64,000 bases of DNA, taken from assembly GCA_002707155.1 (NCBI GenBank), contig PAME01000025.1, positions 62,001-126,000 on the forward strand. Direction: 5' to 3'. The position numbers were made by a program, and so were the translations under genes. Under the pieces are notes generated by a model that saw only the letters and a program-made list of their open reading frames with translations, was not told the DNA's origin and made no database searches. Of the stretch, positions 41,812 to 51,331 are shown piece by piece (positions within the stretch are counted from its first letter, which is position 1; the number at the start of each line of letters is the position of its first letter). The stretch comes from Crocinitomicaceae bacterium. Lineage in GTDB: Bacteria; Bacteroidota; Bacteroidia; Flavobacteriales_G; Salibacteraceae.

Positions 41812-43140
41812 CTATACTGCCAAAATCGGTTTCTTTTTGTGTGCCAAATCCCAAAGTTTGAGGTTACTTGGGCTCTTATGGAGATCAGACGAAAGCTCGT
41901 TCAATAACTCGTTTATATATCGCTCACCTGTTGGAATTTCTGTTTCATCTTTACCCAAAAGCGACTCAATCACAAAAGAAATAGTCAATTGGTCTTTATC
42001 TCTAGCTGGTTGATATACCATTTGCTTACTCTCTTCCTTTGTAACGATAAGATCTAACTCCACCAAATCTTCAATAACTGTATTAATTCTATGTTGAGGC
42101 AATTCTGTAGCTTCAGCTATTTCTTTTACCGACCGAAAAGGCTTTACATCTTCGTAGTGTTTAACCAATTCTGTAAGTATAATTATCGAAACCTTTAAAC
42201 GCTCATAGGCTGATGGCTCTTTTTTACGGTGCTCTATAACGAGTTCATCAATGCTGCTGTGCGCAAAACTTAACTCAGCACCAAAAAGTACAATTGTCCA
42301 ACTAATTTGCAGCCAAATTAAGAACAGTGGTAATGCAGCAAATGATCCATAAATGGCATTGTATTTTGAAACACCGACTTGAAATGAAATGTAAACCCAT
42401 TCAAATCCATAATATGCAGTACCAGCAATAACTGCCGCAAATAATGCACTTTTAAAGTCCACCTTTTTATTTGGCATAATCATGTAAAGCGATAGAAACA
42501 AAAGCCAAAGTAAAAACAAGGGAGTCCACTGCAACATAGTATCCACAATTGGCCCAACCACAAATTCTACTCCGGTTTTCTCAGCTACGGTCTTGATATT
42601 TGATGATAGAAAAACGGTAATACTGCTGCTAAAAACGAGCATAAACGGAGCAATGAGCATCATGGATAAATAATCCGTGAACTTACGCATGATGCTTCGC
42701 GCTTGCTTTACACGCCAAATCGTATTAAAGGACTCTTCAACCAATGATAATGTATTCAGTATGGTATACAATAAGACGACGATACCAATTCCAGCTACAA
42801 TTCCACCTTGAGTATTTTTAATCGTGTTTTCAGCAAAGTTGAAGAGGTATAAGAACAGTTCTTGATTCTGACTCGTTGAGTTCATTATTTGAACTCTAAG
42901 CTTATCATCTAGTCCAAATCCTTTTGCAATACCAAAAAATAAAGCCAAGATTGGCACTAGAGATAAAACAGAATAATAGGTTAATGCTGATGCTCTTAAA
43001 GAACATTTATCCTCAATAAAGTCTTGAATTGAAACAATGAATACACGCAGAACTTTGAGTAGCCAACCCAAAAAACCACCAATGTGGCTGCCTACATTCC
43101 AAATTTCAACTTCAAAAAACCGCCGAATTTTATTAATCAT
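41812..43140 (-). CDS. YihY/BrkB-family membrane protein with C-terminal winged helix
   Basis: A 442-residue protein. The membrane half (about 35-300) has the YihY signatures LRASALTYYSVLSLVPILALFFGIAKGFG, GGIVAGIGIVVLLYTILNTL and WLQISWTIVLFGAELSFA. The C-terminal 130 residues include an HTH-like segment (FRSVKEIAEATELPQHRINTVIEDLVE). The family was once called ribonuclease BN in error; its true function is unclear. A -7 box ends 4 nt before its ATG. Confidence 0.85.
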   Translation of the reverse strand: MINKIRRFFEVEIWNVGSHIGGFLGWLLKVLRVFIVSIQDFIEDKCSLRASALTYYSVLSLVPILALFFGIAKGFGLDDKLRVQIMNSTSQNQELFLYLFNFAENTIKNTQGGIVAGIGIVVLLYTILNTLSLVEESFNTIWRVKQARSIMRKFTDYLSMMLIAPFMLVFSSSITVFLSSNIKTVAEKTGVEFVVGPIVDTMLQWTPLFLLWLLFLSLYMIMPNKKVDFKSALFAAVIAGTAYYGFEWVYISFQVGVSKYNAIYGSFAALPLFLIWLQISWTIVLFGAELSFAHSSIDELVIEHRKKEPSAYERLKVSIIILTELVKHYEDVKPFRSVKEIAEATELPQHRINTVIEDLVELDLIVTKEESKQMVYQPARDKDQLTISFVIESLLGKDETEIPTGERYINELLNELSSDLHKSPSNLKLWDLAHKKKPILAV

Positions 43141-43144
43141 AAGC

Positions 43145-43152
43145 CAAAGCTA
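43145..43152 (-). promoter_or_regulatory. Putative -7 box TAGCTTTG
   Basis: TAnnTTTG on the minus strand ending 4 nt before the ATG at 43140 (YihY-family gene). No -33 TTTG at normal spacing. Confidence 0.4.
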
Positions 43153-43197
43153 TCAAATAGTACGAATAGTGTTTTAATTTAGCCCCAAAACATTGCA

Positions 43198-43605
43198 ATG
43201 TCAAAGTTAATTGAAGAGTATATAAGGAATAACCAGTTTGGGCAATACTTGGGCATGGAGTTTAACATTATTGAGCAAGGACATGTCGAGTATTATTTAA
43301 CCACTAGTAAACACCTGGAAGCAATTAAAGGAATGACACATGGAGGCGCTATTGCTGGTTTTATGGACGGAATTCTTGGTGTTGCGGCCCTGAGTGAAGT
43401 TGAAAGTGAAAACAAACTAGTGGCCACTATCGAGTTCAAAATCAACTACATGAAGCCTGTTTTTACCAACGAAAAGCTAATCGGGGTTGGTAAGGTTTTG
43501 CAGCGCGGAAAATCAACATTGGTTGTGGAAGGGAAAATAAGTTGCGGTGAAGAGTTAAAAGTGTGCGCGCTGGGCACATTTAAAGCTTACTCAAATTCAA
43601 ATTGA
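43198..43605 (+). CDS. Hotdog-fold thioesterase (PaaI/4HBT)
   Basis: A 135-residue hotdog-fold protein with the acyl-CoA thioesterase core THGGAIAGFMDGILGVAA (about 56-73) and the strand VATIEFKINYMKPV. It probably hydrolyses an acyl- or aryl-CoA in the cytoplasm; substrate unknown. Divergent from the YihY gene; its 3' end overlaps the next convergent gene by 19 bp. Confidence 0.85.
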   Translation: MSKLIEEYIRNNQFGQYLGMEFNIIEQGHVEYYLTTSKHLEAIKGMTHGGAIAGFMDGILGVAALSEVESENKLVATIEFKINYMKPVFTNEKLIGVGKVLQRGKSTLVVEGKISCGEELKVCALGTFKAYSNSN

Positions 43606-44288
43606 TGTTTATCATTATATGCTTTTATGTATTTCATTAAAGTAGCGTAGTTCCTTTTTTCGTTCTGGAATTGACTGCTCAAATCAGGGTCTCGCTCTAC
43701 TATCTTTTCTAAATTTCCCCGTGTTTTTCGAACAATTTCTCTGGCTTCAAAATCCACTATCTCTTCGATGTATTCTGATGCCTCTCTAGGCTCATTGTAT
43801 AAGGCTCCAGCTGAAACTGAGAATGGATCAGGCACACGACGGTAATACTGCACATAGCTAATAACACCTTGCATGGTCACCTTAATAAAGTTTTCGTTTA
43901 CTGCTTCTGAAATATTTAAATAAGGAGTACCTAATACGGTTATAGCAAACACTTCCTTCAAACTTACAAACCGCTCTTTACCTGCTGAGTCTATTCCGTA
44001 GGCAAAACGTGTTTTTATTCGAATGTTTCCGTTAAAATAATCAGGAATACCAATTCCCACAAGAATTCTTCTTCGTTCTAGTGAGTCTTTTTTCCGCCAA
44101 GTTTCTTCTGTAAAATTTGCCCATAGCAAATCAGGTGCATTACTAAAAAATGAACTATCGCTTAAATAGATTCCGGCATTGAGCCAAATTCGAGAAGTAT
44201 CATCCTCCTTTACCCATTGGCCGTTCGCCGCAATAGGACAGAAAGCCCATCCGATAATAAAAAGAAAAAAGGAAGCCGAAAAACGCAT
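43587..44288 (-). CDS. Exported protein of unknown function
   Basis: A 233-residue protein with a Sec signal (MRFSASFFLFIIGWAFCPIAANGQ). The mature part has alternating charged strands and a helical C-terminus (YIEEIVDFEAREIVRKTRGNLEKIVERDP). No family recognised. Single gene, convergent with the thioesterase. Confidence 0.6.
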   Translation of the reverse strand: MRFSASFFLFIIGWAFCPIAANGQWVKEDDTSRIWLNAGIYLSDSSFFSNAPDLLWANFTEETWRKKDSLERRRILVGIGIPDYFNGNIRIKTRFAYGIDSAGKERFVSLKEVFAITVLGTPYLNISEAVNENFIKVTMQGVISYVQYYRRVPDPFSVSAGALYNEPREASEYIEEIVDFEAREIVRKTRGNLEKIVERDPDLSSQFQNEKRNYATLMKYIKAYNDKHQFEFE

Positions 44289-44405
44289 TGCTTCAAAGAT
44301 GAAAAGAATTTTTGGACTTCCCTTTTAATGAAATGAAAAGAGCGTTAATTCCAATAACGATTGTCAGCTTCGTTTTTTAAAGGAAAAGCAAAATCGCTAT
44401 ATCTT

Positions 44406-46481
44406 CTAGTAATCCAATAATTGTTGCAGCTTAACTCTAACCTTTTCTGCATTTGGAATCATTGCCGTTTCTAAAATTGAGTTCAATGGAATTGCTGGCA
44501 TATTTTCAGAGCCAATAGCCATTACTGGAGCATCTAACTGTTCAAAACATTCGCCTTGAATCGCTCCAACCAAGCTCATTGCAAAACTATTTTGCAACGG
44601 TTCTTCTGTAACCACCAAACACTTACTGTGCTTTTTTACCGTTTCAAAAACTAAATTTTCATCTAAAGGATAAAGCGTTCTCAAATCAATAATCTCTATG
44701 CGATCGGCAATGTCTTTTGAAGCTGCTAACGCCCAATAAACACCCATTCCATAAGTAATAATTGCACATGAATTTTCACCTTCATTTGCCGACTGAACTA
44801 CTCTACCTTTTCCAAACGGAATTACATAATCCGCGTCAGGTTCTATGGTTTTAGCACCTTCAGTACCTTTAATTTTTGACCAATACAATCCTTTATGCTC
44901 TAGCATTACAACTGGATTCGGATCGTAATAAGCAGCTTTCATTAAACCTTTTAAATCTGCACCAGTACTTGGATAAGCTATTTTAATTCCACGAATACTT
45001 GTGAGAATAGACTCTACCGAAGAAGAATGATACGGTCCTCCACTTCCATAAGCTCCAATTGGAACTCGAAGAATAGAACTTACTGGCCATTTTCCGTTCG
45101 ACAAATAAAAACTACGACTAACTTCAGTAAACAATTGATTTAGCCCTGGCCATATATAATCGGCAAATTGAACCTCAACTATTGGTTTTAAACCAACAGC
45201 TGACATTCCAACAGTTGAACCTACGATAAACGCTTCTTGTATCGGCGTATTAAATACTCTATCGTCTCCGAATTTTTGAGCTAAGGTTGCCGCTTCTCTG
45301 AATACTCCTCCTAGTCTACCTCCAACATCTTGTCCGTACAACAAGCAGTTTTTATCAGCAGTCATCAGTTCTTGTATGGCAAATAATGCACTATCAACCA
45401 TTACGGTTGCTTCTTTTCCGGCTGGCTCTCGAATGCCTTTTTCCTCGGTTATTGGTGTAGGAGCAAAATCATAGTCAAACAAATCGGTTGGCTCAGGATC
45501 AGGTGCATCTTTTGCCTCTTCAAATTCCTTTTCTACTAAGGCTGATATATCTTTTTGGACTATATCTAAGTCTGTTTGATTAAACCCTAAATCCAGTAGT
45601 TGTTTGTGCAATTTTGGAAGCGGATCTCTAGTTTTATGCTCTTCTAAATCATCTCTATACCACTCTCTTCGAACACCCGAGGTATGATGGCCCAATAATG
45701 GAACTTTGGCATGTAAAAGAAACGGTCTGCGCTCTTTACGCATTATTCCGATAATTTCTTGCAAGGTTGAATACGATTCTTCGAAATTACTTCCGTCAAT
45801 TGATCGAACTTCAATTCCGTTAAACCCTTTGGCGTATTCAGCAGCGTTTTGAGCGCGAATTTCTTCAGCATTTGCCGATATATCCCATTCATTATCTTGT
45901 ACAAAAAACAAAATAGGGAATTGCTTGACTGCTGCCATTTGCATTGCCTCCGAATATTCTCCCTCTGTAGTAGCAGCATCGCCAATTGAACAAACCGCAA
46001 TTGGTTTATCGTCGCCAACATTTTCGGCAATTCCCAATTTCTCTTTGTATTGCATGCCCATAGCAACACCTGTAATTGGAATGGCTTGCATTCCTGTTGC
46101 AGAAGATTGATGAGGAATCTTTGGCATATCCTCTCTTCTCAAACTAGGGTGGCTATAGTAAGTTCGTCCTCCTGAGAATGGGTCATCTTTTTTGGCAAAA
46201 AGTTGCAACATAAGCTCATAAGGAGACATTCCAATTCCTAATAAAATTGAATCGTCTCTGTAATAAGGTGCAACAAAATCCTGAGGCAATAATTGCATTC
46301 CTAGAGCTAGCTGAACCGCCTCATGTCCTCTAGAAGTAGCATGAACATACTTAGCGGTAAGTTTTGCGTTGTCCTCGTATTTATCACTCAACGTTCTGGC
46401 GGTAAGCATTAAACGGTACGCTTTTTCAAAAATAGATCGCTCAATTGTTGAAACTGGAGCTGTCTTTTCTGCTATTGCCAT
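44406..46481 (-). CDS. 2-oxoacid dehydrogenase E1, fused alpha and beta subunits
   Basis: A 691-residue protein. The alpha-type half (about 1-320) has the thiamine-diphosphate motif GDAATTEGEYSEAM... ending DN. The beta-type half (about 355-691) has LLYGQDVGGRLGGVF, NTPIQEAFIVG and the transketolase C-terminal domain. Such fusions in Bacteroidota are annotated as branched-chain 2-oxoacid (or pyruvate) dehydrogenase E1. They decarboxylate 2-oxoacids and pass the acyl group to lipoylated E2, which is not in the window. The start codon overlaps the DUF349 gene stop by one base. Confidence 0.88.
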   Translation of the reverse strand: MAIAEKTAPVSTIERSIFEKAYRLMLTARTLSDKYEDNAKLTAKYVHATSRGHEAVQLALGMQLLPQDFVAPYYRDDSILLGIGMSPYELMLQLFAKKDDPFSGGRTYYSHPSLRREDMPKIPHQSSATGMQAIPITGVAMGMQYKEKLGIAENVGDDKPIAVCSIGDAATTEGEYSEAMQMAAVKQFPILFFVQDNEWDISANAEEIRAQNAAEYAKGFNGIEVRSIDGSNFEESYSTLQEIIGIMRKERRPFLLHAKVPLLGHHTSGVRREWYRDDLEEHKTRDPLPKLHKQLLDLGFNQTDLDIVQKDISALVEKEFEEAKDAPDPEPTDLFDYDFAPTPITEEKGIREPAGKEATVMVDSALFAIQELMTADKNCLLYGQDVGGRLGGVFREAATLAQKFGDDRVFNTPIQEAFIVGSTVGMSAVGLKPIVEVQFADYIWPGLNQLFTEVSRSFYLSNGKWPVSSILRVPIGAYGSGGPYHSSSVESILTSIRGIKIAYPSTGADLKGLMKAAYYDPNPVVMLEHKGLYWSKIKGTEGAKTIEPDADYVIPFGKGRVVQSANEGENSCAIITYGMGVYWALAASKDIADRIEIIDLRTLYPLDENLVFETVKKHSKCLVVTEEPLQNSFAMSLVGAIQGECFEQLDAPVMAIGSENMPAIPLNSILETAMIPNAEKVRVKLQQLLDY

Positions 46482-48274
46482 TACTCGCCTCCTCCTACTT
46501 CTTCGGTATTTTCTGCATTTTCAGCTTCTTCAGCCTTTTTCGCAGCATTAATTTCAATATTTAATTGTTTCATTCTCGCCTCTAGCCCTTCTCGTTTTGA
46601 AACAGCTTGAGAATGATCAGCTTTTGCTTTTTTTATCAATGGATTAGTATCGCTGCCAGAAAAGAAACCAAGATTATTTGCCAACTGAAGTTCTTGCCCT
46701 TTTGCTTTATTAATATCTTGACGCACAGATTTTAGCTCGTATTCTAGCGATTTCAAACTGTTTTTTCCAGACTTTAATTGCTCAACTTTTTGATTGAACA
46801 ACAATTCCTCTTTTTGTGACTTTGAAACACCAGCAATTTTATAAGCACTTTCAACGGCTTTTTCAAATGCTTTTTCTTGTTTCTCTTTTTGCTTAAATGG
46901 CACAAAACCCACTGCATTATATTTTGCAGTTAACGCATCAATTGACGCTAATGAATTATCCTGAGTTTTTCCAGGTTTAAAATCCTTCAATTCCCCAATT
47001 ATCTCGTCCTTCACCTTTAGATTCTTTTCCTCAGCATCTCGTAGGCTTTTATTTTGTTGATCTTTTACCTCAAAAAACTCATCGCAGGTTTTTCTAAACT
47101 TATTCCATAGTTTTTGCTCGTCTTGACGAATAGCTGAGCCTGCCTTTTTCCAATCCCTTTGCAGCGATATAATGCCTTTTGTTGCAATAGCCCAATCTGC
47201 TTTCCCTTCCTCTTTAAATGAGGCTACAAGCTCTTCGGCTGAGGCTATAAGGTCTTTTTTTACTTTAAATATTTCCTTTTGTTGAGATTTAATTTCTCCA
47301 AAAAATTCTTTCTTTTTCGCAAACAGTTCATTACCGACACTTCTAAACTCATTCCATACTTTTTGGTTGTATGCAGCTGGAACAAATCCAATTTTCTTCC
47401 ATTCTTCTTGGTATTCCTTTATTGTGCTAGAGGCAGTTTGCCAATGTTTAGTAGTTTTCAATTCCTCACTAAGCAAGGATTTTACTTTTTCAATTAGCGC
47501 TCTTTTCTTATCAAGATTTTGCTTTTGCTCGTCTCTTATTTGCTTGTAATGTGTTTTTATTTTGTCATTCAGTTCGTGGTAAGTTCCATAAAAATCAGTT
47601 TTTATTTCTTCCCATTTCTCCTTGAATGTTGGCCCTATAGTATCCCATTCAACTAGTAAAGCACGCATAAGAACTTCCAGTTCTTTAATATTATCTTCTT
47701 TCAAAAGTGTTTTTAAGCGGGCTATTACGTCTTGTTTTTGCTCGAAGTTCTTCTTAAGGTCATTTTGCTTCAGTTCTTTATAAATCTGAATCTTGTAATA
47801 AAACTCCTCAGTCAATAATCGGAATTCATGCTGCATTTCTTTGACATGGTTCTGTGGAATGTTACCCACATTTGCCCAACGCTCTTTTATATCGTTAAAA
47901 GAATCGTAAGCAGCACTTATTCTATCCTCATTCTCAACTAAATGCTTTAGCTCATTGAGCAACAATTGCTTAATCTCGTAGTTCTTTTTTTCAGCTGCCT
48001 TCTTTGATTCCTGGGCATTTTTAACTTTCTCTTTAAACTGAGTTTTAAATGCTTCCATAGCATGATCGCTATCATCTTTTGGCATAGAAAAGAATTCAGG
48101 CTTATCGCCATCAGAAACAAAAACAGCCAATTTCTCCGCTGTTTCTTTCTCAAAAATAGAATCATATTCTTTAAGTAATGATTCTATCTCTCGTTTAACT
48201 TCCAGTATGTTATCAGACTTTATTAAAGTCTTTATTTCTTTTACAAGCTCTTCTTTTCGCTCCATTTCAAGCAT
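46481..48274 (-). CDS. DUF349 repeat protein
   Basis: A 597-residue, highly charged, mostly helical protein with about five DUF349 repeats (patterns such as WKKIGFVPAAYNQKVWNEFR and WKKAGSAIRQDEQKLWNKFRKTCDEFF). The C-terminus is a coiled coil ending in Glu/Gly. The family is widespread in Bacteroidota; function is not settled. It is directly coupled to the E1 dehydrogenase downstream. Confidence 0.85.
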   Translation of the reverse strand: MLEMERKEELVKEIKTLIKSDNILEVKREIESLLKEYDSIFEKETAEKLAVFVSDGDKPEFFSMPKDDSDHAMEAFKTQFKEKVKNAQESKKAAEKKNYEIKQLLLNELKHLVENEDRISAAYDSFNDIKERWANVGNIPQNHVKEMQHEFRLLTEEFYYKIQIYKELKQNDLKKNFEQKQDVIARLKTLLKEDNIKELEVLMRALLVEWDTIGPTFKEKWEEIKTDFYGTYHELNDKIKTHYKQIRDEQKQNLDKKRALIEKVKSLLSEELKTTKHWQTASSTIKEYQEEWKKIGFVPAAYNQKVWNEFRSVGNELFAKKKEFFGEIKSQQKEIFKVKKDLIASAEELVASFKEEGKADWAIATKGIISLQRDWKKAGSAIRQDEQKLWNKFRKTCDEFFEVKDQQNKSLRDAEEKNLKVKDEIIGELKDFKPGKTQDNSLASIDALTAKYNAVGFVPFKQKEKQEKAFEKAVESAYKIAGVSKSQKEELLFNQKVEQLKSGKNSLKSLEYELKSVRQDINKAKGQELQLANNLGFFSGSDTNPLIKKAKADHSQAVSKREGLEARMKQLNIEINAAKKAEEAENAENTEEVGGGE

Positions 48275-48381
48275 TTTTATGGGTCTTCAAAAATACACTT
48301 ATTAGCTAGTGTTTTGAGCCCCTCAAGTGTCTTTAGCAATGTTAAATTTACCCCAATGTTAACTCTACGTTAATTTTTTAG

Positions 48382-48389
48382 TAACTTTG
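48382..48389 (+). promoter_or_regulatory. Putative -7 box TAACTTTG
   Basis: An exact TAnnTTTG match, 16 nt before the ATG at 48406. No clear -33 TTTG. Confidence 0.45.
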
Positions 48390-48405
48390 ACGTAACATTA
48401 AGTTA

Positions 48406-48786
48406 ATGATAAGAATACTTTTAATACTCGCACTTCTAATTCCAAGCCTATGTATAGGTCGTTCGGTGGTTAAATACAAATACTATCGCAATGGGAATAT
48501 TAAGTACGAATACGCCAAGCAAAAGAATCAGACCATACGCATTACGCATTTTTATAAAAGTGGAGCCGTCAAATCAATCAGTCATTTCAAAAATGGTCAT
48601 AAACATGGATTATGGCAAGATTTTACGGAAGATGGTCTACAGGTAACTAATGCATTCTTTAACAAAAACAAAAAAGATGGTTATTGGACTTTCTACAATC
48701 CAGAAGGCAACACCCACTGTGCTTTGTATTACAAAGGAAATAAAGTAGTTAAGGTGATTCAAGCGCCTCCAGTTGCTGCCAAATAA
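48406..48786 (+). CDS. MORN-like (YwqK-type) repeat exported protein
   Basis: A 126-residue protein with a signal peptide (MIRILLILALLIPSLCIG). Four or so MORN-type repeats follow: YYRNGNIKYEY, FYKSGAVKSISHFKNGHKHGLWQDF, FNKNKKDGYWTFYNPEGN. Related proteins are often labelled YwqK-family antitoxins, but no toxin is nearby here and the name should not be taken as function. Convergent with NamZ. Confidence 0.75.
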   Translation: MIRILLILALLIPSLCIGRSVVKYKYYRNGNIKYEYAKQKNQTIRITHFYKSGAVKSISHFKNGHKHGLWQDFTEDGLQVTNAFFNKNKKDGYWTFYNPEGNTHCALYYKGNKVVKVIQAPPVAAK

Positions 48787-48789
48787 CAG

Positions 48790-50004
48790 CTACTCAAAGT
48801 CGGCGTAAAGCAAATATTTGCTTCTAATCTTTTTAAATTCAATCAACCCTTCCTGCCAAGATGCTCGAATTTCATCTTCCTTTAAACTGCTTTCAATTTG
48901 TTTTCTCAGCTTATCTGTTCCCGCTAAGCGATCAAAAAAGCCATTTGATAAAAAGAATGAAGTTTCTTCCGTGTTTATCTCTTTGTACATAGTTAGTAAC
49001 CAAAATAAATACAGCTGTTTCCTTTTAGGCAGTGTAGATTCTCCAAAACTCTTCAAATGATATCCAGTACACTTTTGTCCCATGAGCTTTGGTGATTTAG
49101 CACCAGGAAAACTTTGAGGAGTAAATTCCAAGTCTCCTTCTTTTATGTTCGGATGTCCGATAATTTGAAAAGGTGTTTCCGTTCCTCTTCCAACACTTAC
49201 GACGGTTCCTTCAAATAGAGCCAAAGACGGATATAAGAAAATAGACGCCGAATTTGGCAAATTAGGAGATGGCTTTATCCCTAATTTATAATAGTCGTTG
49301 TGGTCGTAATTAAGGCAAGGAACAACAGTTAAGTCACATTTTACGCCATTTTCTAGCCACCCTTCTGAATTTATCATCTTAGCATACTCCCCTATTGTCA
49401 TTCCGTGCACAATGGGCACCTTATGCATGCCGACAAAAGACTGAAATTCAGGATCCAATATAGGGCCGTCTACGTAAAAACCATTTGGATTTGGTCGATC
49501 TAGAACAACTACCTTAATTTTCATTTCGGCACAAGCGGTCATTACATAATGCATTGTGGATATGTAGGTGTAAAATCGTACCCCTACATCTTGCAGGTCC
49601 AGCACAACAACGTTTACATCTGCTAAATGATCGTATGAAGGCTTCTTACTTTTTCCATAAAGGCTAATAAGCTTCAAACCTGTTTTCGCATCACGCTGAT
49701 CCTTAATATGAGCACCTGCATCTGCCTTTCCTCTAAAGCCATGTTCCGGAGAGAATACTCTGAGGATATTGATTTCTTTTTCTATTAAAAAGTCTACGAG
49801 ATGAAGGCTGTCATTTATGACAGAGCTCTGGTTTGCAACTACAGCTACTTTTTCTTCCCTGAGAATATTTTCATATTCATTAAACCGCTCTGCGCCATTT
49901 ATAACAGTAGTATTGGTTTTAAAATAAACTGTCGAATCTTGCCCATAAATCGATAGGCTTAAGAATGCAAAAGCAAAGAAAATGTTGAAAACCTTAAAAC
50001 ACAT
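48790..50004 (-). CDS. Exo-beta-N-acetylmuramidase NamZ family (DUF1343)
   Basis: A 404-residue protein with a signal peptide (ending SLSIYGQ) and DUF1343 motifs: VAVVANQSS, RVFSPEHGFRGKADAG, VVLDLQDVGVRFYTY and LDRPNPNGFYVDGP. Characterised members release N-acetylmuramic acid from peptidoglycan fragments. It is likely periplasmic and involved in cell-wall recycling. Confidence 0.88.
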   Translation of the reverse strand: MCFKVFNIFFAFAFLSLSIYGQDSTVYFKTNTTVINGAERFNEYENILREEKVAVVANQSSVINDSLHLVDFLIEKEINILRVFSPEHGFRGKADAGAHIKDQRDAKTGLKLISLYGKSKKPSYDHLADVNVVVLDLQDVGVRFYTYISTMHYVMTACAEMKIKVVVLDRPNPNGFYVDGPILDPEFQSFVGMHKVPIVHGMTIGEYAKMINSEGWLENGVKCDLTVVPCLNYDHNDYYKLGIKPSPNLPNSASIFLYPSLALFEGTVVSVGRGTETPFQIIGHPNIKEGDLEFTPQSFPGAKSPKLMGQKCTGYHLKSFGESTLPKRKQLYLFWLLTMYKEINTEETSFFLSNGFFDRLAGTDKLRKQIESSLKEDEIRASWQEGLIEFKKIRSKYLLYADFE

Positions 50005-50066
50005 AGCTTATAGCCTTCAAATGTTGTTCCTTTTTGTATTCCTTTGCCCAAAACGCGAGGTATTCT

Positions 50067-51302
50067 GTGAACTTTGAATTGTTTATAGCAAAACGTATTA
50101 TAAAGTCGAAAAACACTGACAATTCCATTAACCAAGGAACCAGGGTGATTCTTCGATTCTCAATAATTGGTGTGGCATTGGGCCTGCTCTTAATGCTGGT
50201 TTCTTTGGCAGTGGTAAAAGGCTTTCAAAGTGAGATTAGGAGCAAAGTAATTGGCTTTGGTGCGCACATTCAAATTACAGAATTTAACTACGAAAACCCA
50301 TTGAACTTTAAACCAATGGAGAAAAACCAACCTTTTTATCCAAGTCTAGCAAATGAAGAGGGAGTTGCGTCCATTCAGATGTATGCCCTTAAGGAAGGTA
50401 TCATTAAAACAAATGAAGAAATTGCAGGAATTATAGCCAAAGGAATTGGTGCAGATTTTAATTGGAAATTCTTTTCACAAAACATGGAAGAAGGCGCTAT
50501 TCTTGAAATTAACGATAGCGTTAAATCAAATTCGGTTATTGTTTCAAGACACCTAGCCAATCAGCTAAAACTCAAATTGAATGACAAATTGCTCATTTAC
50601 TTTATTCAAAATGGAAAAAGTCGTCCTAGAAAGCTCACTATTACAGGAATTTACAATACTGGAATGCAACAATTCGATAAAGCATACATCTTGTTGGACA
50701 TCAAGCACATACAACGGCTTAATGAATGGTCGGGAAACCAAATTAGTGGGTATGAAGTGCTATTAAACCGGTACGAGGATTTATTTCAAATGGACAAAAT
50801 TTTATACAAGAAAATACCTACTCGCCTAAATACAACGACCATTACACAGCAATATCCTGAAATTTTCAGTTGGCTAGAATTACAAGATCTTAATGTTATT
50901 GTGATTGTAACCTTACTTACGCTTGTTTGTGGTATTAATATGATTACTGCCCTTCTGATTCTTATTCTAGAAAAAACCAATATGATTGGCATTATGAAGG
51001 CAATTGGTGCAACAAACAGGCAATTGCGAAAAGTATTTATTTATATGGCCTCATACCTTATCTTATCAGGAATGTTTTGGGGTAATCTACTGGGGCTTGG
51101 ATTTATTTATCTGCAAGATAAATTTCATTTAATAGGGCTAGATAAGACATCCTATTACATGGATTACGTGCCTGTTGATCTTGGAATAGTTGAGTGGGCA
51201 ATTTTAAACCTCGCTACTTTTATACTGTGCTTTATTATGCTGCTTTTGCCAGCGCTGGTAATTAGCAATATTTTACCTTCAAAATCCATACGCTTTAACT
51301 AG
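50067..51302 (+). CDS. ABC transporter permease, LolC/LolE-like (FtsX family)
   Basis: About 411 residues from GTG 50067 (NFELFIAKRI); an upstream TTG at 50034 would add 11 residues that do not fit the family. The first helix at about 30-52 is followed by a MacB_PCD-type periplasmic domain, and three helices near the C-terminus include the FtsX motif (MKAIGATNRQLRKVF). It resembles lipoprotein-releasing permeases that pass lipoproteins to LolA. No ATPase gene is adjacent. Confidence 0.8.
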   Translation: MNFELFIAKRIIKSKNTDNSINQGTRVILRFSIIGVALGLLLMLVSLAVVKGFQSEIRSKVIGFGAHIQITEFNYENPLNFKPMEKNQPFYPSLANEEGVASIQMYALKEGIIKTNEEIAGIIAKGIGADFNWKFFSQNMEEGAILEINDSVKSNSVIVSRHLANQLKLKLNDKLLIYFIQNGKSRPRKLTITGIYNTGMQQFDKAYILLDIKHIQRLNEWSGNQISGYEVLLNRYEDLFQMDKILYKKIPTRLNTTTITQQYPEIFSWLELQDLNVIVIVTLLTLVCGINMITALLILILEKTNMIGIMKAIGATNRQLRKVFIYMASYLILSGMFWGNLLGLGFIYLQDKFHLIGLDKTSYYMDYVPVDLGIVEWAILNLATFILCFIMLLLPALVISNILPSKSIRFN

Positions 51303-51309
51303 ATACAAG

Positions 51310-51317
51310 TACTTTTG
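51310..51317 (+). promoter_or_regulatory. Putative -7 box TACTTTTG
   Basis: An exact TAnnTTTG match, 14 nt before the ATG of the cystathionine beta-synthase gene; no clear -33 element. Confidence 0.4.
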
Positions 51318-51331
51318 CACAAAGAAATAGC

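Noticed and set aside
48406-48786. YwqK-like protein as part of a toxin-antitoxin pair
   Set aside because: No toxin gene is adjacent; the MORN repeats alone do not support it.
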